Origin: Lysobacterales bacterium
GTDB taxonomy: Bacteria; Pseudomonadota; Gammaproteobacteria; Xanthomonadales; Xanthomonadaceae
Direction: 5' to 3'
Length of the DNA: 64,000 nt
Assembly: GCA_019510125.1 (NCBI GenBank)
Contig: JAEKKX010000014.1
Span: 1-64,000, forward strand
In this document: positions 1 to 9,996 of the stretch, one piece after another
How positions within the stretch are numbered: the stretch's first letter is position 1
How the letters are laid out: every line of letters begins with the position of its first letter
Notes under the pieces: generated by a model
The model's database searches: none
What the model was told of the DNA's origin: nothing
What the model saw: only the letters and a program-made list of their open reading frames with translations
Program-made: the position numbers and the translations under genes

Positions 1-1653
1 AACCCGCTGGGGCAGGCGACCCAGGCGGGCAGCTACGCCACCGGGGCGCAGTACTACCCCAACGGCGCGCTCAAGCAGTTCACCTACGGCAACGGGGTCG
101 TCCACACGATGACCCAGAACGCGCGGCAGTTGCCGTCGCAGGTGGCGAGCAGCGGCACGACGAACTACACGTACAACTACGATGCCGACGGCAACATCAC
201 CAACATCTGGGACCTGGCGCGTGGCGACGACTACAGTCGCTGGATGACCTACGACGATCTTGATCGATTGACGTCGGCGGGCTCCGCGAGCTTCGGCGGC
301 GACGCCTGGCACCGCTTCACCTACGACGCGCTGGACAACCTCACGTCGTGGAAACTGGCAGGAGTGAAGGACTACGCCGAGTACGTGTACGACGCGCAGA
401 ACCGGCTGACGAACATCCGCAACACCGCGGGCGCATCGGTGGTGGGCCTGGGGTATGACCTGCAGGGCAACGTCGGCAACAGGAACGGCCAGACCTACGA
501 CTTCGACTACGGCAATCGCCTGCGGACGGTGACGGGGCAGGAATCGTACCGCTACGACGGCCTGGGCCGCCGGGTGCAGACGACGAAGACCGACGGCAGC
601 AAGACGACGCTCTGGCAGTACACGCAATCGGGCCAGATGGCGTTCTCCAGCGACTGGGAGGGCGCGACGTACGCGAACCAGAAGACCCACGAGAACGTCT
701 ATCTGGCGGGCAGCGTGGTGGCGATCATCGACCACGACTGGCCGAGCAACGCGGTGATCGCGACGAAGTACCAGCACACCGACGCGCTGGGCAGCCCGGT
801 GGCGGTGACGAACGCGTCCGGGACGGTGATCGAGCGCAACGACTACGAGCCGTACGGCGCGGTGATCGGCAAGCCTGCGTACAGCGGGATCGGCTACACC
901 GGGCACGTGATGGACGGCGGAACCGGAGTGACGTACATGCAGCAGCGGTATTACGATCAGTCGATCGGGAGGTTCTTGTCTGTTGATCCGGTGACGGCTG
1001 ATGGTGGCACTGGCGGGAACTTCAGTCGGTATTGGTATGCCAACAACAATCCCTATTGGTTTACCGATCCCGACGGGCGTGCTGCATGTCCTAATGGGTC
1101 CGGTGGAAGCTGCATTGATTCGCCGCGAACTGAATCAGGAGCGACGCCTCAAGTCGGGCCTTCTACTCAGCAACTTGCTGTAGACAGCCAGGTCAAAGCG
1201 GCATCCGACAGTGGTAGGCTTTCTGATGGGACGAGGCTCAATTATTCAGGCGAAAAAGAGCAGGGCTTCAGCGCTTCAGCGGATGGCACCAAGTCTGCAG
1301 AACTCAGTGGGCAGCGCTGCGTAAGATGTAGTGACGGATCGCAAAGAACATCCGCTACCTTCGATGCATCGAAACTCGGTCTCGGGGAAAGCGGCGGGCA
1401 CACACACAATGGATTAGTCAAGCCTTTGCCAGGCCCCGAAGATGGTAGGATGGCTCGCGCTACGGGTAAAACTGCTTACATGATCTCTCCGCGTGGTGCA
1501 TTCGGAATCGAGAGAACTGATGTTGGCTATAGAGTCCGTTTAATCGATGGAACAAGACTCGATGCTAAGGAGCGCCGCGCTCTTATGAAGATTATCGATG
1601 GTTGGAATCAGAATCAGGGGGGCTCGGGAATTTCATGTGCTCCCGGATGCTGA
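1..1653 (+). CDS. RHS repeat-associated core domain protein, C-terminal part (5' end outside window), variable tip domain
   Basis: Frame 1 open from base 1; YD repeats (YNYDADGNITNIWD, YRYDGLGRRVQ), RHS core end GYTGHVMDGGTGVTYMQQRYYDQSIGRFLSVDPVTADGG...YANNNPYWFTDPDGR, then a compositionally different tip with GGHTHNGLVKPLPGPEDG. Confidence 0.93.
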   Translation, partial: NPLGQATQAGSYATGAQYYPNGALKQFTYGNGVVHTMTQNARQLPSQVASSGTTNYTYNYDADGNITNIWDLARGDDYSRWMTYDDLDRLTSAGSASFGGDAWHRFTYDALDNLTSWKLAGVKDYAEYVYDAQNRLTNIRNTAGASVVGLGYDLQGNVGNRNGQTYDFDYGNRLRTVTGQESYRYDGLGRRVQTTKTDGSKTTLWQYTQSGQMAFSSDWEGATYANQKTHENVYLAGSVVAIIDHDWPSNAVIATKYQHTDALGSPVAVTNASGTVIERNDYEPYGAVIGKPAYSGIGYTGHVMDGGTGVTYMQQRYYDQSIGRFLSVDPVTADGGTGGNFSRYWYANNNPYWFTDPDGRAACPNGSGGSCIDSPRTESGATPQVGPSTQQLAVDSQVKAASDSGRLSDGTRLNYSGEKEQGFSASADGTKSAELSGQRCVRCSDGSQRTSATFDASKLGLGESGGHTHNGLVKPLPGPEDGRMARATGKTAYMISPRGAFGIERTDVGYRVRLIDGTRLDAKERRALMKIIDGWNQNQGGSGISCAPGC

Positions 1654-2060
1654 TTTTTGGCTTTCTCATTTGCGGGTTGTCCGCTTGCGTCTCCTTTCCA
1701 TCTCGTAGTGACGGCTTCGACGTTTGTACCGCAGGCCAAGAATGCACGGCAGAAGGAGTGCTTAGCTTGCACGCGGGACAGCCGCCAGCATGGGTCGCCC
1801 TGCTAGAAGTAGATGATAAGTGCGCAAAACTCGCGTTGCCGGATGAATTTTACAGAGATAGACAGCAATGGGATGGCAAAAAAGTCACTGTGACGGGACG
1901 TGCTTTTGTGCAACCCAGCTTTGATGAAAGTAACGGCATGGTCACGCTTTGGTACACGGAGCGAGATCGAAAGCTAGCACTTGGGATGTGCGATCACGGC
2001 ATCGGTATCTACGTCGAATCAATGCGTTCGAGCTCTGGTACGGAGTGGCCGGTTCCATAA
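1647..2060 (+). CDS. small putative lipoprotein, candidate immunity/accessory protein of the RHS tip
   Basis: MLIFGFLICGLSAC signal with lipobox; start codon overlaps the RHS stop codon (ATGCTGA); shares low GC with the RHS tip. Confidence 0.65.
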   Translation: MLIFGFLICGLSACVSFPSRSDGFDVCTAGQECTAEGVLSLHAGQPPAWVALLEVDDKCAKLALPDEFYRDRQQWDGKKVTVTGRAFVQPSFDESNGMVTLWYTERDRKLALGMCDHGIGIYVESMRSSSGTEWPVP

Positions 2061-2119
2061 GGGCCGTGAGCGTGTAGGGCGCAAAGGGGGCGTAGAAAGT
2101 CAGCCCGCGCCCATGAAGC

Positions 2120-2147
2120 ACAAGGCCCGCATCGCTGCAGGCCTTGT
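2120..2147. terminator. hairpin/terminator-like inverted repeat after the RHS module
   Basis: ACAAGGCC-c-GCA-tcgc-TGC-a-GGCCTTGT. Confidence 0.5.
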
Positions 2148-2251
2148 CGCTCTGCATGATTAATGGTTTTGGTTGGCGGCTGGCGCGCTTTGCTATGCGT
2201 CGCGGACTGCGCGATGCGGCCGACGAGGTCGGGGTCGTTGTCGGTGCCGCT

Positions 2252-2375
2252 GTGAACAGGCGCTTGGCCTGGTGTTTGACGATGAGCGAGTCGACACGCG
2301 TTCGGCGATGACACGCTCGCGCGGATCGAATTGGCGCAGGGCCTCGAGCTTGAGCTTGAGCGTCTCGTTGGCCAT
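2252..2375 (-). pseudogene. frameshifted remnant resembling the C-terminal tail of an XRE-type regulator
   Basis: MANETLKLKLEALRQFDPRERVIAERV in one frame, continuing as VDSLIVKHQAKRLF in another frame across GTGTCGAC. Confidence 0.4.
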
Positions 2376-2401
2376 GGCGCCCTGACGGCGCCGGTCCGGG
2401 T

Positions 2402-3034
2402 TCACCGCCGCGCTGCGGCCTCCGCGAGCGCGCCGATCGCGGCCCAATCCCTCGCCTTCAGCGCCTCCCCCGGCGCCATCCACGACCCGCCGACCGTGAT
2501 CACGTTCGGCAGCGCGAGATAGCCCGGCGCCTTCGCGGCGTCGATGCCGCCGGTGGGGCAGAACTTCACCTGGGCGAAGGGGCCGGCGAAGGCCTTGAGG
2601 GCGGCGACGCCGCCGCTGGCTTCGGCGGGGAAGAACTTGAAGCGGGTCCAGCCGTGTTCGAGGCCGCGCATGAGTTCGCTGGCGGTGGCGATGCCGGGCA
2701 GCAGCGGGATGGCGGCGGTCTTCGCGGCGGCGTAGAGCGCGTCGCTGCCGCCGGGCGAGATCGCGAAGGCGGCGCCGGCGTCCTGCACCGCGGCGAGGTC
2801 GGCGGGGGTGAGCACGGTGCCGGCGCCGACGATCGCGCCGGGCACGGTGCGCATGCGGCGGATGACCTCCAGCGCCGCCGGCGTGCGCAGGGTGATTTCC
2901 AGCACCGGCAAACCCGCGGCGACCAGGGTCTCGGCCAGCGGGATGGCGTCGTCGGCGTCGGCGACGGCCAGCACCGGCACGACCGGGGCCTGGTGCAGGA
3001 TGGCGTCGATGCGGTCCATGGTTTCGGAATTCAT
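2402..3034 (-). CDS. eda: 2-dehydro-3-deoxy-phosphogluconate (KDPG) aldolase
   Basis: PVLAVADADDAIPLAETLVAAGLPVLEITLRT, FKFFPAEASGG, FCPTGGI; in Entner-Doudoroff operon. Confidence 0.96.
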   Translation of the reverse strand: MNSETMDRIDAILHQAPVVPVLAVADADDAIPLAETLVAAGLPVLEITLRTPAALEVIRRMRTVPGAIVGAGTVLTPADLAAVQDAGAAFAISPGGSDALYAAAKTAAIPLLPGIATASELMRGLEHGWTRFKFFPAEASGGVAALKAFAGPFAQVKFCPTGGIDAAKAPGYLALPNVITVGGSWMAPGEALKARDWAAIGALAEAAARR

Positions 3035-4035
3035 CGGGCGGCCTCGTGTCGGGCGTCGGCGCGCAGCGCCATGGCGGCGCCGAGCAGGCCCGGGCCGGTG
3101 TGGGTGATGACGCGGATGTGGACGGATTCGAGGTACGCGGCGAAGCGCCCCTTGGCGAGGAAGCGTTCGCGGAAGGCGCTGCTGCGCAGGAACGGCACGA
3201 AGCGCGGGACGATGCCGCCGGCCAGCATCACCGTGCGCGCGCCGTGGATCAGCGCGGCGTCGCCGGCGACGCTGCCGAGCACCGCGCAGAAGCGCGCCAG
3301 CGTGCGACGTGCGGCGAGGTCGTGGCCTTCGAGCGCGGCGGCGACGATGTCCGCCGGTTCGCGCAGCGCCTGGTGCTGGCCGGTGCCGTGGTCGACCGCG
3401 CCGCGCAGCACGGCGTCGATGTGCGACAGGCCGCTGCCGCAGAGCAGGCGTTCGTTGGAGACGCGGCCGAAGCGCGCGGTGAACCAGCGCGCGATGGTCA
3501 GCTCCTCCTCGCCCAGCGGCGCGAAGCTGACATGGCCGCCTTCGGTCTCGACCACCTGCCAGTGGCCGGCGCCGCCGACCAGCAGGGCCACGCCGAGGCC
3601 CGTACCGGGGCCGATCACCGTGACCGGCCCCTGCAGCGGCGCATCGGCATCGCCGTGCAACGCGAGGCGTTCGCTCGGATGCAGCGCCGGCACCGACCAG
3701 GCGACCGCGCCGAAATCGTTGAGCACGTGCAGCCGTTCCAGCCCCAGCGCGTGCTGCAGCTCGCCGCGGGTGAACGACCAGGCGCGGTTGGTGAGCCGGA
3801 TCTCCTCGCCGTTGACCGGGCTGGCGACGGCGATGGCGGCCCGGCGCGGGCGCGCGCCGATGCCGTCGAGGTAGTGCTCGGCCGCATGCTGCAGGCTGGC
3901 GAAGCGCGCGGCTTCGAGGCTGCGCGGCTCCAGCACCTCGGCGACCGGCGCGGAGAGGTCGGTGAGGGCGAAACGTGCGTTGGTGCCGCCGATGTCGGCG
4001 ATCAGGGCGAGCGTGGAGGCGGCGGCGAGGGTCAT
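3031..4035 (-). CDS. glk: glucokinase
   Basis: LIADIGGTNARFAL, LNDFGAVAWSVPAL, IGPGTGLGVALL, ETEGGHVSFAP. Confidence 0.95.
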   Translation of the reverse strand: MTLAAASTLALIADIGGTNARFALTDLSAPVAEVLEPRSLEAARFASLQHAAEHYLDGIGARPRRAAIAVASPVNGEEIRLTNRAWSFTRGELQHALGLERLHVLNDFGAVAWSVPALHPSERLALHGDADAPLQGPVTVIGPGTGLGVALLVGGAGHWQVVETEGGHVSFAPLGEEELTIARWFTARFGRVSNERLLCGSGLSHIDAVLRGAVDHGTGQHQALREPADIVAAALEGHDLAARRTLARFCAVLGSVAGDAALIHGARTVMLAGGIVPRFVPFLRSSAFRERFLAKGRFAAYLESVHIRVITHTGPGLLGAAMALRADARHEAAR

Positions 4036-4054
4036 GCGCTGGATTCTCCGCGGC

Positions 4055-5875
4055 TCAGTCTTGCGTGAACAGACTGCAGGCGCCTTCCTCGGCGGAACCG
4101 ACGTTCGCGCGCATCAGGCCGAACAGTTCGCGGCCGGTGCCGTGATGGTTGCCGGCGAGGTCGGGCCGCGTCGCATCGCGCATCGTCCACTCGGCCTCGG
4201 GCACGTCGGCGTGCAGCACGCCGGCCTCAGCGTCGATCCGGATCGGATCGCCGTCGCGCAGTCTGGCGATGGCGCCGGCGCAGGCGGCTTCGGGGGTGAC
4301 GTGGATCGCCGCCAGCACCTTGCCCGAGGCGCCGGACATGCGGCCGTCGGTCAGCAGCGCGACGCGCTGTCCGCGATCCTGCAGCACCGACAGCGTCGGC
4401 GTCAGCTTGTGCAGCTCGGGCATGCCGTTGGCGCGCGGGCCCTGGCCGCGGATGACGGCGATGAAATCCCCCGTGAGGTCGCCGGCCTTGAACGCCGCCA
4501 GCAGCGCGTCCTGCGAATCGAACACCTTCGCCGGCGCGGCGATGGCGCGATGTTCGGGCGCGACCGCGGAGATCTTCACCACCGCGCGGCCGAGGTTGCC
4601 CTGCAGCCGGCGCAGGCCGCCTTCGCGGTCGAACGGGTCGGCCGCGCCGCGCACGATCGCGGTGTCGCCCGACTGCGCCGGCGCGTCGCGCCAGACCAGC
4701 GTCGTGCCTTCGAGCGCGGGCGCCCGCGCCTGCGCGCGCAGGTCGCCGCCGTGGACGCAGCGGATGTCGGCGTGCATCAGGCCGGCGTCGAGCAGTTCGC
4801 GGATCACGAACGCGAGACCGCCGGCGGCGTGGAACTGGTTCACGTCGGCGCTGCCGTTGGGATAGACGCGGGCCAGCAGCGGGGTGGCCTGCGACAGCTC
4901 GTCGAGGTCGTCCCAGTCGATCACCAGGCCCGCCGCACGGGCGATCGCGACCAGGTGCAGCGCGTGGTTGGTCGAACCGCCGGTGGCGGCGAGACCGACC
5001 ATCGCGTTGACGATCGCCTTCTCGTCGACGGTGCGGCCGATCGGCCGGTAGTCCTCGCCCAGCGCGGTGATCCGCAGCGCCTGCTCGGCGGCGGCCACGG
5101 TCAGCGCGTCGCGCAGCGGGGTGTGCGGGTTGACGAAGGCGCTGCCCGGCATGTGCAGGCCCATGACCTCCATCAGCATCTGGTTGGAGTTGGCGGTGCC
5201 GTAGAACGTGCAGGTGCCGGCGGCGTGGTACGACGCGGATTCGGCGTCGAGCAGCTCCTCGCGCGTGGCCTTGCCTTCGGCGTAGCGCTGGCGGACGGCG
5301 GCCTTTTCCTTGTTGGGGATGCCCGAGGGCATCGGCCCGGCGGGCACGAAGATCGCCGGCAGGTGGCCGAAGGTCAGCGCGCCGATCAGCAGGCCCGGCA
5401 CGATCTTGTCGCACACGCCGAGCAGCAGCGCGGCGTCGAACATCTCGTGCGACAGCGCGACCGCGGTGGACATCGCGACCACGTCGCGCGAGAACAGCGA
5501 CAGCTCCATGCCGCTGCGGCCCTGGGTCACGCCGTCGCACATCGCCGGCACGCCGCCGGCGACCTGCGCGCTGCCGCCGGCGTTGCGCGCGGCCATCCGG
5601 ATCAGCGCCGGGTACTGCTCCATCGGCTGGTGCGCCGAGAGCATGTCGTTGTAGGCGGTGACGATGCCGAGGTTGCCGCCCGCGCCGGCCTTGAGCATGG
5701 GCTTGTCGGGACCCGAGGCCGCGAAGCCGTGGGCGAGGTTGCCGCAGCCCAGGTCGCGGCGCACCGGCCCGCGCGGACGCGCGGCGTCGATCCGGGCGAG
5801 ATAGGCCGTGCGCGTCGGCAGGCTCTTCTCGGCGATGCGTGCGGTCACGCGTTCGACGACGGGATGCAGGCTCAT
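4055..5875 (-). CDS. edd: phosphogluconate dehydratase
   Basis: IlvD/Edd family: [70 protein letters not shown]. Confidence 0.97.
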   Translation of the reverse strand: MSLHPVVERVTARIAEKSLPTRTAYLARIDAARPRGPVRRDLGCGNLAHGFAASGPDKPMLKAGAGGNLGIVTAYNDMLSAHQPMEQYPALIRMAARNAGGSAQVAGGVPAMCDGVTQGRSGMELSLFSRDVVAMSTAVALSHEMFDAALLLGVCDKIVPGLLIGALTFGHLPAIFVPAGPMPSGIPNKEKAAVRQRYAEGKATREELLDAESASYHAAGTCTFYGTANSNQMLMEVMGLHMPGSAFVNPHTPLRDALTVAAAEQALRITALGEDYRPIGRTVDEKAIVNAMVGLAATGGSTNHALHLVAIARAAGLVIDWDDLDELSQATPLLARVYPNGSADVNQFHAAGGLAFVIRELLDAGLMHADIRCVHGGDLRAQARAPALEGTTLVWRDAPAQSGDTAIVRGAADPFDREGGLRRLQGNLGRAVVKISAVAPEHRAIAAPAKVFDSQDALLAAFKAGDLTGDFIAVIRGQGPRANGMPELHKLTPTLSVLQDRGQRVALLTDGRMSGASGKVLAAIHVTPEAACAGAIARLRDGDPIRIDAEAGVLHADVPEAEWTMRDATRPDLAGNHHGTGRELFGLMRANVGSAEEGACSLFTQD

Positions 5876-5888
5876 GGCGTCGGGCTCA

Positions 5889-6629
5889 TCAGGGACTCCA
5901 GTGGATGTGCACCGTGACCTCCGGCGCGTGCAGCACGGCGGAAACGGGCATGTGCAGCGGGTCGTGCGTCGCCTGCGCGGCGCGCAGCACCTCGCGCTTG
6001 CGCGCGCCGGTGACCAGCAGGTGCAGGTGGCGCGCGCGCAGCAGGCGCGCGAGGCCGAGGGTGATGCGCGGGAACGGCGCTTCCGGCGGCAGCGGGTCGG
6101 GCACCAGCGCGAACGCGTCCTCGCCGGCGTCGGGCGCCATCGCCGCGGGCAGCGCCGGGTTGCCAGGGAACAGCGACGCGGTGTGCGCGTCCTCGCCCAT
6201 GCCCAGCACCACCGCGTCGAAGGCGGTCGCGTGCAGCGGCGCGAGCGCGCGGCGCGCGTGCGCGAGCGACGCGTCGGGATCGCCGTCGGCGACGGTCAGC
6301 GATTCGACGACGAGGCCGTCGGCCATCGCGAACGCGGCGCGCAGCGCGGACACGTTGCTGGCCGGGTGGTCGTGCGTCACGCAGCGGTCGTCGCCGGGGA
6401 GTGCGACGACCTGCGGCCAGTGCAGCGTGGTCGCCGCCAGCGCCCGGTAGATCGGCAGCGGCGTGCGTCCGCCGGCCAGCGCCAGCGTCGCGCGCCCGTG
6501 GGCCTGCAGCGCCTCCGCGCAGGCGGCGTGCAGCCGCGCGGCGACCGCGGCGGTCAGCGCTTCGGCGTCGGGGTAGGCGTGTTCGACCCAGGCCATCGCG
6601 TCGCGCTCACTCCCGCCAACTGTGGCCAT
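5889..6629 (-). CDS. pgl: 6-phosphogluconolactonase (start may be the internal MAWVEHAY)
   Basis: [48 protein letters not shown]. Confidence 0.94.
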   Translation of the reverse strand: MATVGGSERDAMAWVEHAYPDAEALTAAVAARLHAACAEALQAHGRATLALAGGRTPLPIYRALAATTLHWPQVVALPGDDRCVTHDHPASNVSALRAAFAMADGLVVESLTVADGDPDASLAHARRALAPLHATAFDAVVLGMGEDAHTASLFPGNPALPAAMAPDAGEDAFALVPDPLPPEAPFPRITLGLARLLRARHLHLLVTGARKREVLRAAQATHDPLHMPVSAVLHAPEVTVHIHWSP

Positions 6630-8076
6630 GCCGCTCGGTCATCGCGAGCGCGGCGTTCGGGCCCCAGGTGCCGGCGGCGTAGGGCCTGGGCGGCGTGCCG
6701 GCGCAGGCCCAGCCGTCGAGGATGGCGTCGACCCACTTCCACGCGGCCTCGGTCTCGTCGCGGCGCACGAACAGCGTGCCGTTGCCTTCGATCGCGTCGA
6801 GGTACAGGCGCTCGTAGGCCAGGCGCCGCCGCACGTTGCCGAATTCCTCGTCGAGGTCGAGGTCCAGCGACACCTGCGACAGCCGCAGGCCGTTGCGATC
6901 CAGGCCCGGCGTCTTGTGCATCAACTGCAGCTCGATGCGCTCGTCCGGCTGCAGTTTGATCAGCAGTGCGTTGGGCTGCGTCGACGCGCCGGCGCGGGCG
7001 AAGATCGAGTGCGGCACCGCGCGGAACTGCAGGTAGATCTCCGAGCAGCGGCGCGCCATGCGCTTGCCGGTGCGCAGGTAGAACGGCACCCCCGACCAGC
7101 GCCAGTTGTCGATGTGCGCGCGCAGGGCGACGAAGGTCTCGGTGCGGCTGGGGCGGCCGAGCTCCTCGACGTAGCCGGGCACCGCCTTGCCGGCGATCGC
7201 GCCGGCGACGTACTGCCCGGCCACGGTCTCGGCGCCGACTTCGTTGCGGCCGATCGGCCGCAGCGCGTGCAGCACCTTGATCTTCTCGTTGCGCACCGCG
7301 GTCGGCTCGAACTGCGACGGCGGCTCCATCGCCACCAGGCACAGCAGTTGCAGCATGTGGTTCTGGAGCATGTCGCGGATCGCGCCGGAACCGTCGTAGT
7401 AGTCGCCGCGGCCTTCGACGCCGACGGTCTCGGCCACGGTGATCTGCACGTGCTCGATGTGGCGCGCGTTCCACAGCGGCTCGAACAGCGCGTTGCCGAA
7501 GCGCAGCGCCAGCAGGTTCTGTACGCCTTCCTTGCCGAGGTAGTGGTCGACCCGGTAGACCTGCGACTCGTCGAACGTGCGGGTGACGCCGTCGTTGATC
7601 GCGATCGCCTCGGCCAGATCGTGGCCGATCGGCTTCTCCAGCATCACCCGCGTGCCGGGGCCGTTGAGGCCATGCCGGCCCAGCGCGTCGCAGGCCTGCA
7701 CGTAGAAGCTCGGCGAGGTGCTGAGGTGGTAGAGCACGTCGCCGTCGCGCAGCGCATGCACCCGCGCGGCGAGCGCGGCCATCGAGGCGTCGTCGTCCAG
7801 CGAGGCCGGCTGGTAGTGGGCGCGCGCCAGCAGCCGTTCGAGCACCGCCGCGTCGCGCTGCGCCTCGGGCACGAAGGTGCGGATCGAGGTCGCGATCGCG
7901 TCGCGGAACCCGGCCTCGTCGAGCGTGCTGCGCGCGGTGCCGAGCAGGTTCATGCCGGCCGGCAGCAGGCGGTCGGCTTCCAGCCCGTACAGCGAGGGCA
8001 GCAGCATGCGCTGGGCGAGATCGCCGGTGGCGCCGAAGATGGTCAGCAGCGAGGCGGAGGACGTGGTCACGGGCAT
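6607..8076 (-). CDS. zwf: glucose-6-phosphate dehydrogenase
   Basis: IFGATGDLAQRMLLPSLY, RVDHYLGKEGVQNLLALRFGNALFEPLWN. Confidence 0.97.
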   Translation of the reverse strand: MPVTTSSASLLTIFGATGDLAQRMLLPSLYGLEADRLLPAGMNLLGTARSTLDEAGFRDAIATSIRTFVPEAQRDAAVLERLLARAHYQPASLDDDASMAALAARVHALRDGDVLYHLSTSPSFYVQACDALGRHGLNGPGTRVMLEKPIGHDLAEAIAINDGVTRTFDESQVYRVDHYLGKEGVQNLLALRFGNALFEPLWNARHIEHVQITVAETVGVEGRGDYYDGSGAIRDMLQNHMLQLLCLVAMEPPSQFEPTAVRNEKIKVLHALRPIGRNEVGAETVAGQYVAGAIAGKAVPGYVEELGRPSRTETFVALRAHIDNWRWSGVPFYLRTGKRMARRCSEIYLQFRAVPHSIFARAGASTQPNALLIKLQPDERIELQLMHKTPGLDRNGLRLSQVSLDLDLDEEFGNVRRRLAYERLYLDAIEGNGTLFVRRDETEAAWKWVDAILDGWACAGTPPRPYAAGTWGPNAALAMTERHGHSWRE

Positions 8077-8126
8077 GGTCGTCGGGAAACGTCAAAGCGT
8101 AAGCGCAGCCGCTCGAACGGCTGGAG

Positions 8127-8140
8127 TGTAATCGTTTTCA
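8127..8140 (-). promoter_or_regulatory. candidate LacI-family operator upstream of zwf operon
   Basis: TGAAAACGATTACA on the minus strand; partial palindrome around central CG, 51-64 bp upstream of zwf start. Confidence 0.4.
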
Positions 8141-8268
8141 GGCGATGCGCCGCGCAAAGGCGCGCCGGTGCGGGCGGAACGCATCGTCGCGGGCGGGCGC
8201 GGTCGTGCGGACGCCCGGGTGTGCGCCGAGGATCGCCGGGTCCGGGCGCTGCGCCGCATCGGCCGCGC

Positions 8269-9831
8269 TCACCAGAACGTGGCGTACAGTGCGATCAGGA
8301 TCGCGATCACGCCCACCGCGCCGGCGTTGAATGCGCCGGTGGTGCGGTAGTCCACGTCGTCGGTGCGGATGCGGTTGGCGTCGCCGCGGGCGTGGGTCAT
8401 CAGCGACACCGCCACCGCCAGCGCCAGCGCGAGCAGGAACACCAGGCCCACGCGGTCCATGAACGGCAGCGACGGCCATGCCAGCTTCAGCGCGATCGAC
8501 AGCGCGAACGAACCCACCGCCGCGGCGATCGCGCCGGCTTCGTTGGCGCGCTTCCAGAACAGGCCGAGCACGAAGATCACGACGATGCCCGGGGTGAAGA
8601 AGCCGGTGTATTCCTGGATATACTGGAAGCCCTGGTCGAAGCCGCCGAGCAGCGGTTTCGCGGCGAGCACCGCGAGCACGATCGCGACGGTCGCGGCGAT
8701 GCGGCCGACCTTCACCAGGTGCGGCTGGTCGGCGCCCGGCCGGCGCCTGGCGTAGAAGTCGAGGGTGAAGATGGTCGAGATCGAATTGATCTTCGACGCC
8801 AGCGACGCCACGATCGCCGCGACCAGCGCCGCGAACACCAGCCCCAGCACGCCGCTCGGCAGCAGCGCCATCATGCTCGGATAGGCCTGGTCGGGTTTCT
8901 CCAGGCCCGGCGCCAGTTCCAGCGCGGCGACGCCCGGCAGCACCACGATCACCGGCATCAGCAGCTTGAGGAACGCGGCGAACACCACGCCCTTCTGCGC
9001 CTCGCCGATGTCCTTCGCCGCCAGCGCGCGCTGGATGATGTACTGGTTGAAGCCCCAGTAGCTGACATTCATGATCCACATGCCGCCGATCAGCACGCTC
9101 AGCCCCGGCAGGTCCTTGTAGAACGGATCGTCGGGCTTGAGGATCATGTGGAAGTGCTCCGGGTGCGCGGCCACCAGCGTCTGGAAGCCGGCCACGATGC
9201 CGCCGTCGCCGCCGATCTTCGCCAGCGAGAGGCCGACGATGAGCAGGCCGCCCAGCACCAGCAGCGCCACCTGCACGATGTCGGTCAGCGCCACCGCCTT
9301 GAGGCCGCCATAGAGCTGGTAGACCAGCGCGAAACCGCCGAGCAGCGCCAGCGCGGTGAACTGGTCGATGCCGGCGATGCGGGTCACCGCGATCGAGCCC
9401 AGCCACAGGATCGAGGTCAGGTTCACGAACACGTACAGGCCCAGCCAGAACACCGCCATGATCGTGCGGATGCCGGGGCCGTAGCGTTCTTCGAGGAACT
9501 GCGGCATCGTCGTGATGCCGTTGCGCAGGAACACCGGCAGGAAGCACTTGCCGACGATCAGCAGGGTCAGCGCCGCCATCCATTCGTAGGACGCGATCGC
9601 CAGGCCCAGCGCGTAGCCGGAGCCGGACATGCCGATGATCTGCTCGGCGGAAATGTTCGCGGCGATCAGCGAGGCGCCGATCGCCCACCACGGCAGCGTG
9701 CGCCCGGCGAGGAAGTAGTCCTGCGCGTCCTTGCGGCGCCCGCCCTGCTCGCGCGACACCCATTGCGCCAGCGCGAAGATGCCGGCGAGGTAGGCCAGCA
9801 CGATGACGAGATCGAGGATCGGCAGTGTCAT
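8269..9831 (-). CDS. sodium:solute symporter (SSS family, SGLT-like sugar transporter)
   Basis: MTLPILDLVIVLAYLAGIFALAQW, DYFLAGRTLPWWAIGASLIAANISAEQIIGMSGSGYA, ~13 hydrophobic segments; next to glucose catabolism genes. Confidence 0.92.
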   Translation of the reverse strand: MTLPILDLVIVLAYLAGIFALAQWVSREQGGRRKDAQDYFLAGRTLPWWAIGASLIAANISAEQIIGMSGSGYALGLAIASYEWMAALTLLIVGKCFLPVFLRNGITTMPQFLEERYGPGIRTIMAVFWLGLYVFVNLTSILWLGSIAVTRIAGIDQFTALALLGGFALVYQLYGGLKAVALTDIVQVALLVLGGLLIVGLSLAKIGGDGGIVAGFQTLVAAHPEHFHMILKPDDPFYKDLPGLSVLIGGMWIMNVSYWGFNQYIIQRALAAKDIGEAQKGVVFAAFLKLLMPVIVVLPGVAALELAPGLEKPDQAYPSMMALLPSGVLGLVFAALVAAIVASLASKINSISTIFTLDFYARRRPGADQPHLVKVGRIAATVAIVLAVLAAKPLLGGFDQGFQYIQEYTGFFTPGIVVIFVLGLFWKRANEAGAIAAAVGSFALSIALKLAWPSLPFMDRVGLVFLLALALAVAVSLMTHARGDANRIRTDDVDYRTTGAFNAGAVGVIAILIALYATFW

Positions 9832-9982
9832 GGCCCCTCCGGTCTGCGAGGAAAAAGCGGTCGCCGCGCCCGCCGGCGCGCTGCCGGGTCGATCGGGCGG
9901 AAGCGGACGGCGATCGGGGTGGGGGCCTGAACGCGACGCAGGAATAGCACGACCTGGCGGGGCCGAGGCCGCCGGCGGGCGC

Positions 9983-9996
9983 TGCAAACGAATTCA
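9983..9996 (-). promoter_or_regulatory. second candidate LacI-family operator, upstream of the SSS transporter
   Basis: TGCAAACGAATTCA (plus strand) resembles TGnAAnCGnTTnCA. Confidence 0.3.

Noticed and set aside
2193-2483. 96-aa minus-strand ORF as an intact gene
   Set aside because: Overlaps the 3' end of eda in another frame and only its middle looks regulator-like; treated as a decayed remnant.
6622-9930. 1102-aa plus-strand ORF
   Set aside because: Antisense to zwf, pgl and the SSS transporter; low-complexity Arg/Ala/Gln/His composition typical of antisense frames in high-GC DNA.
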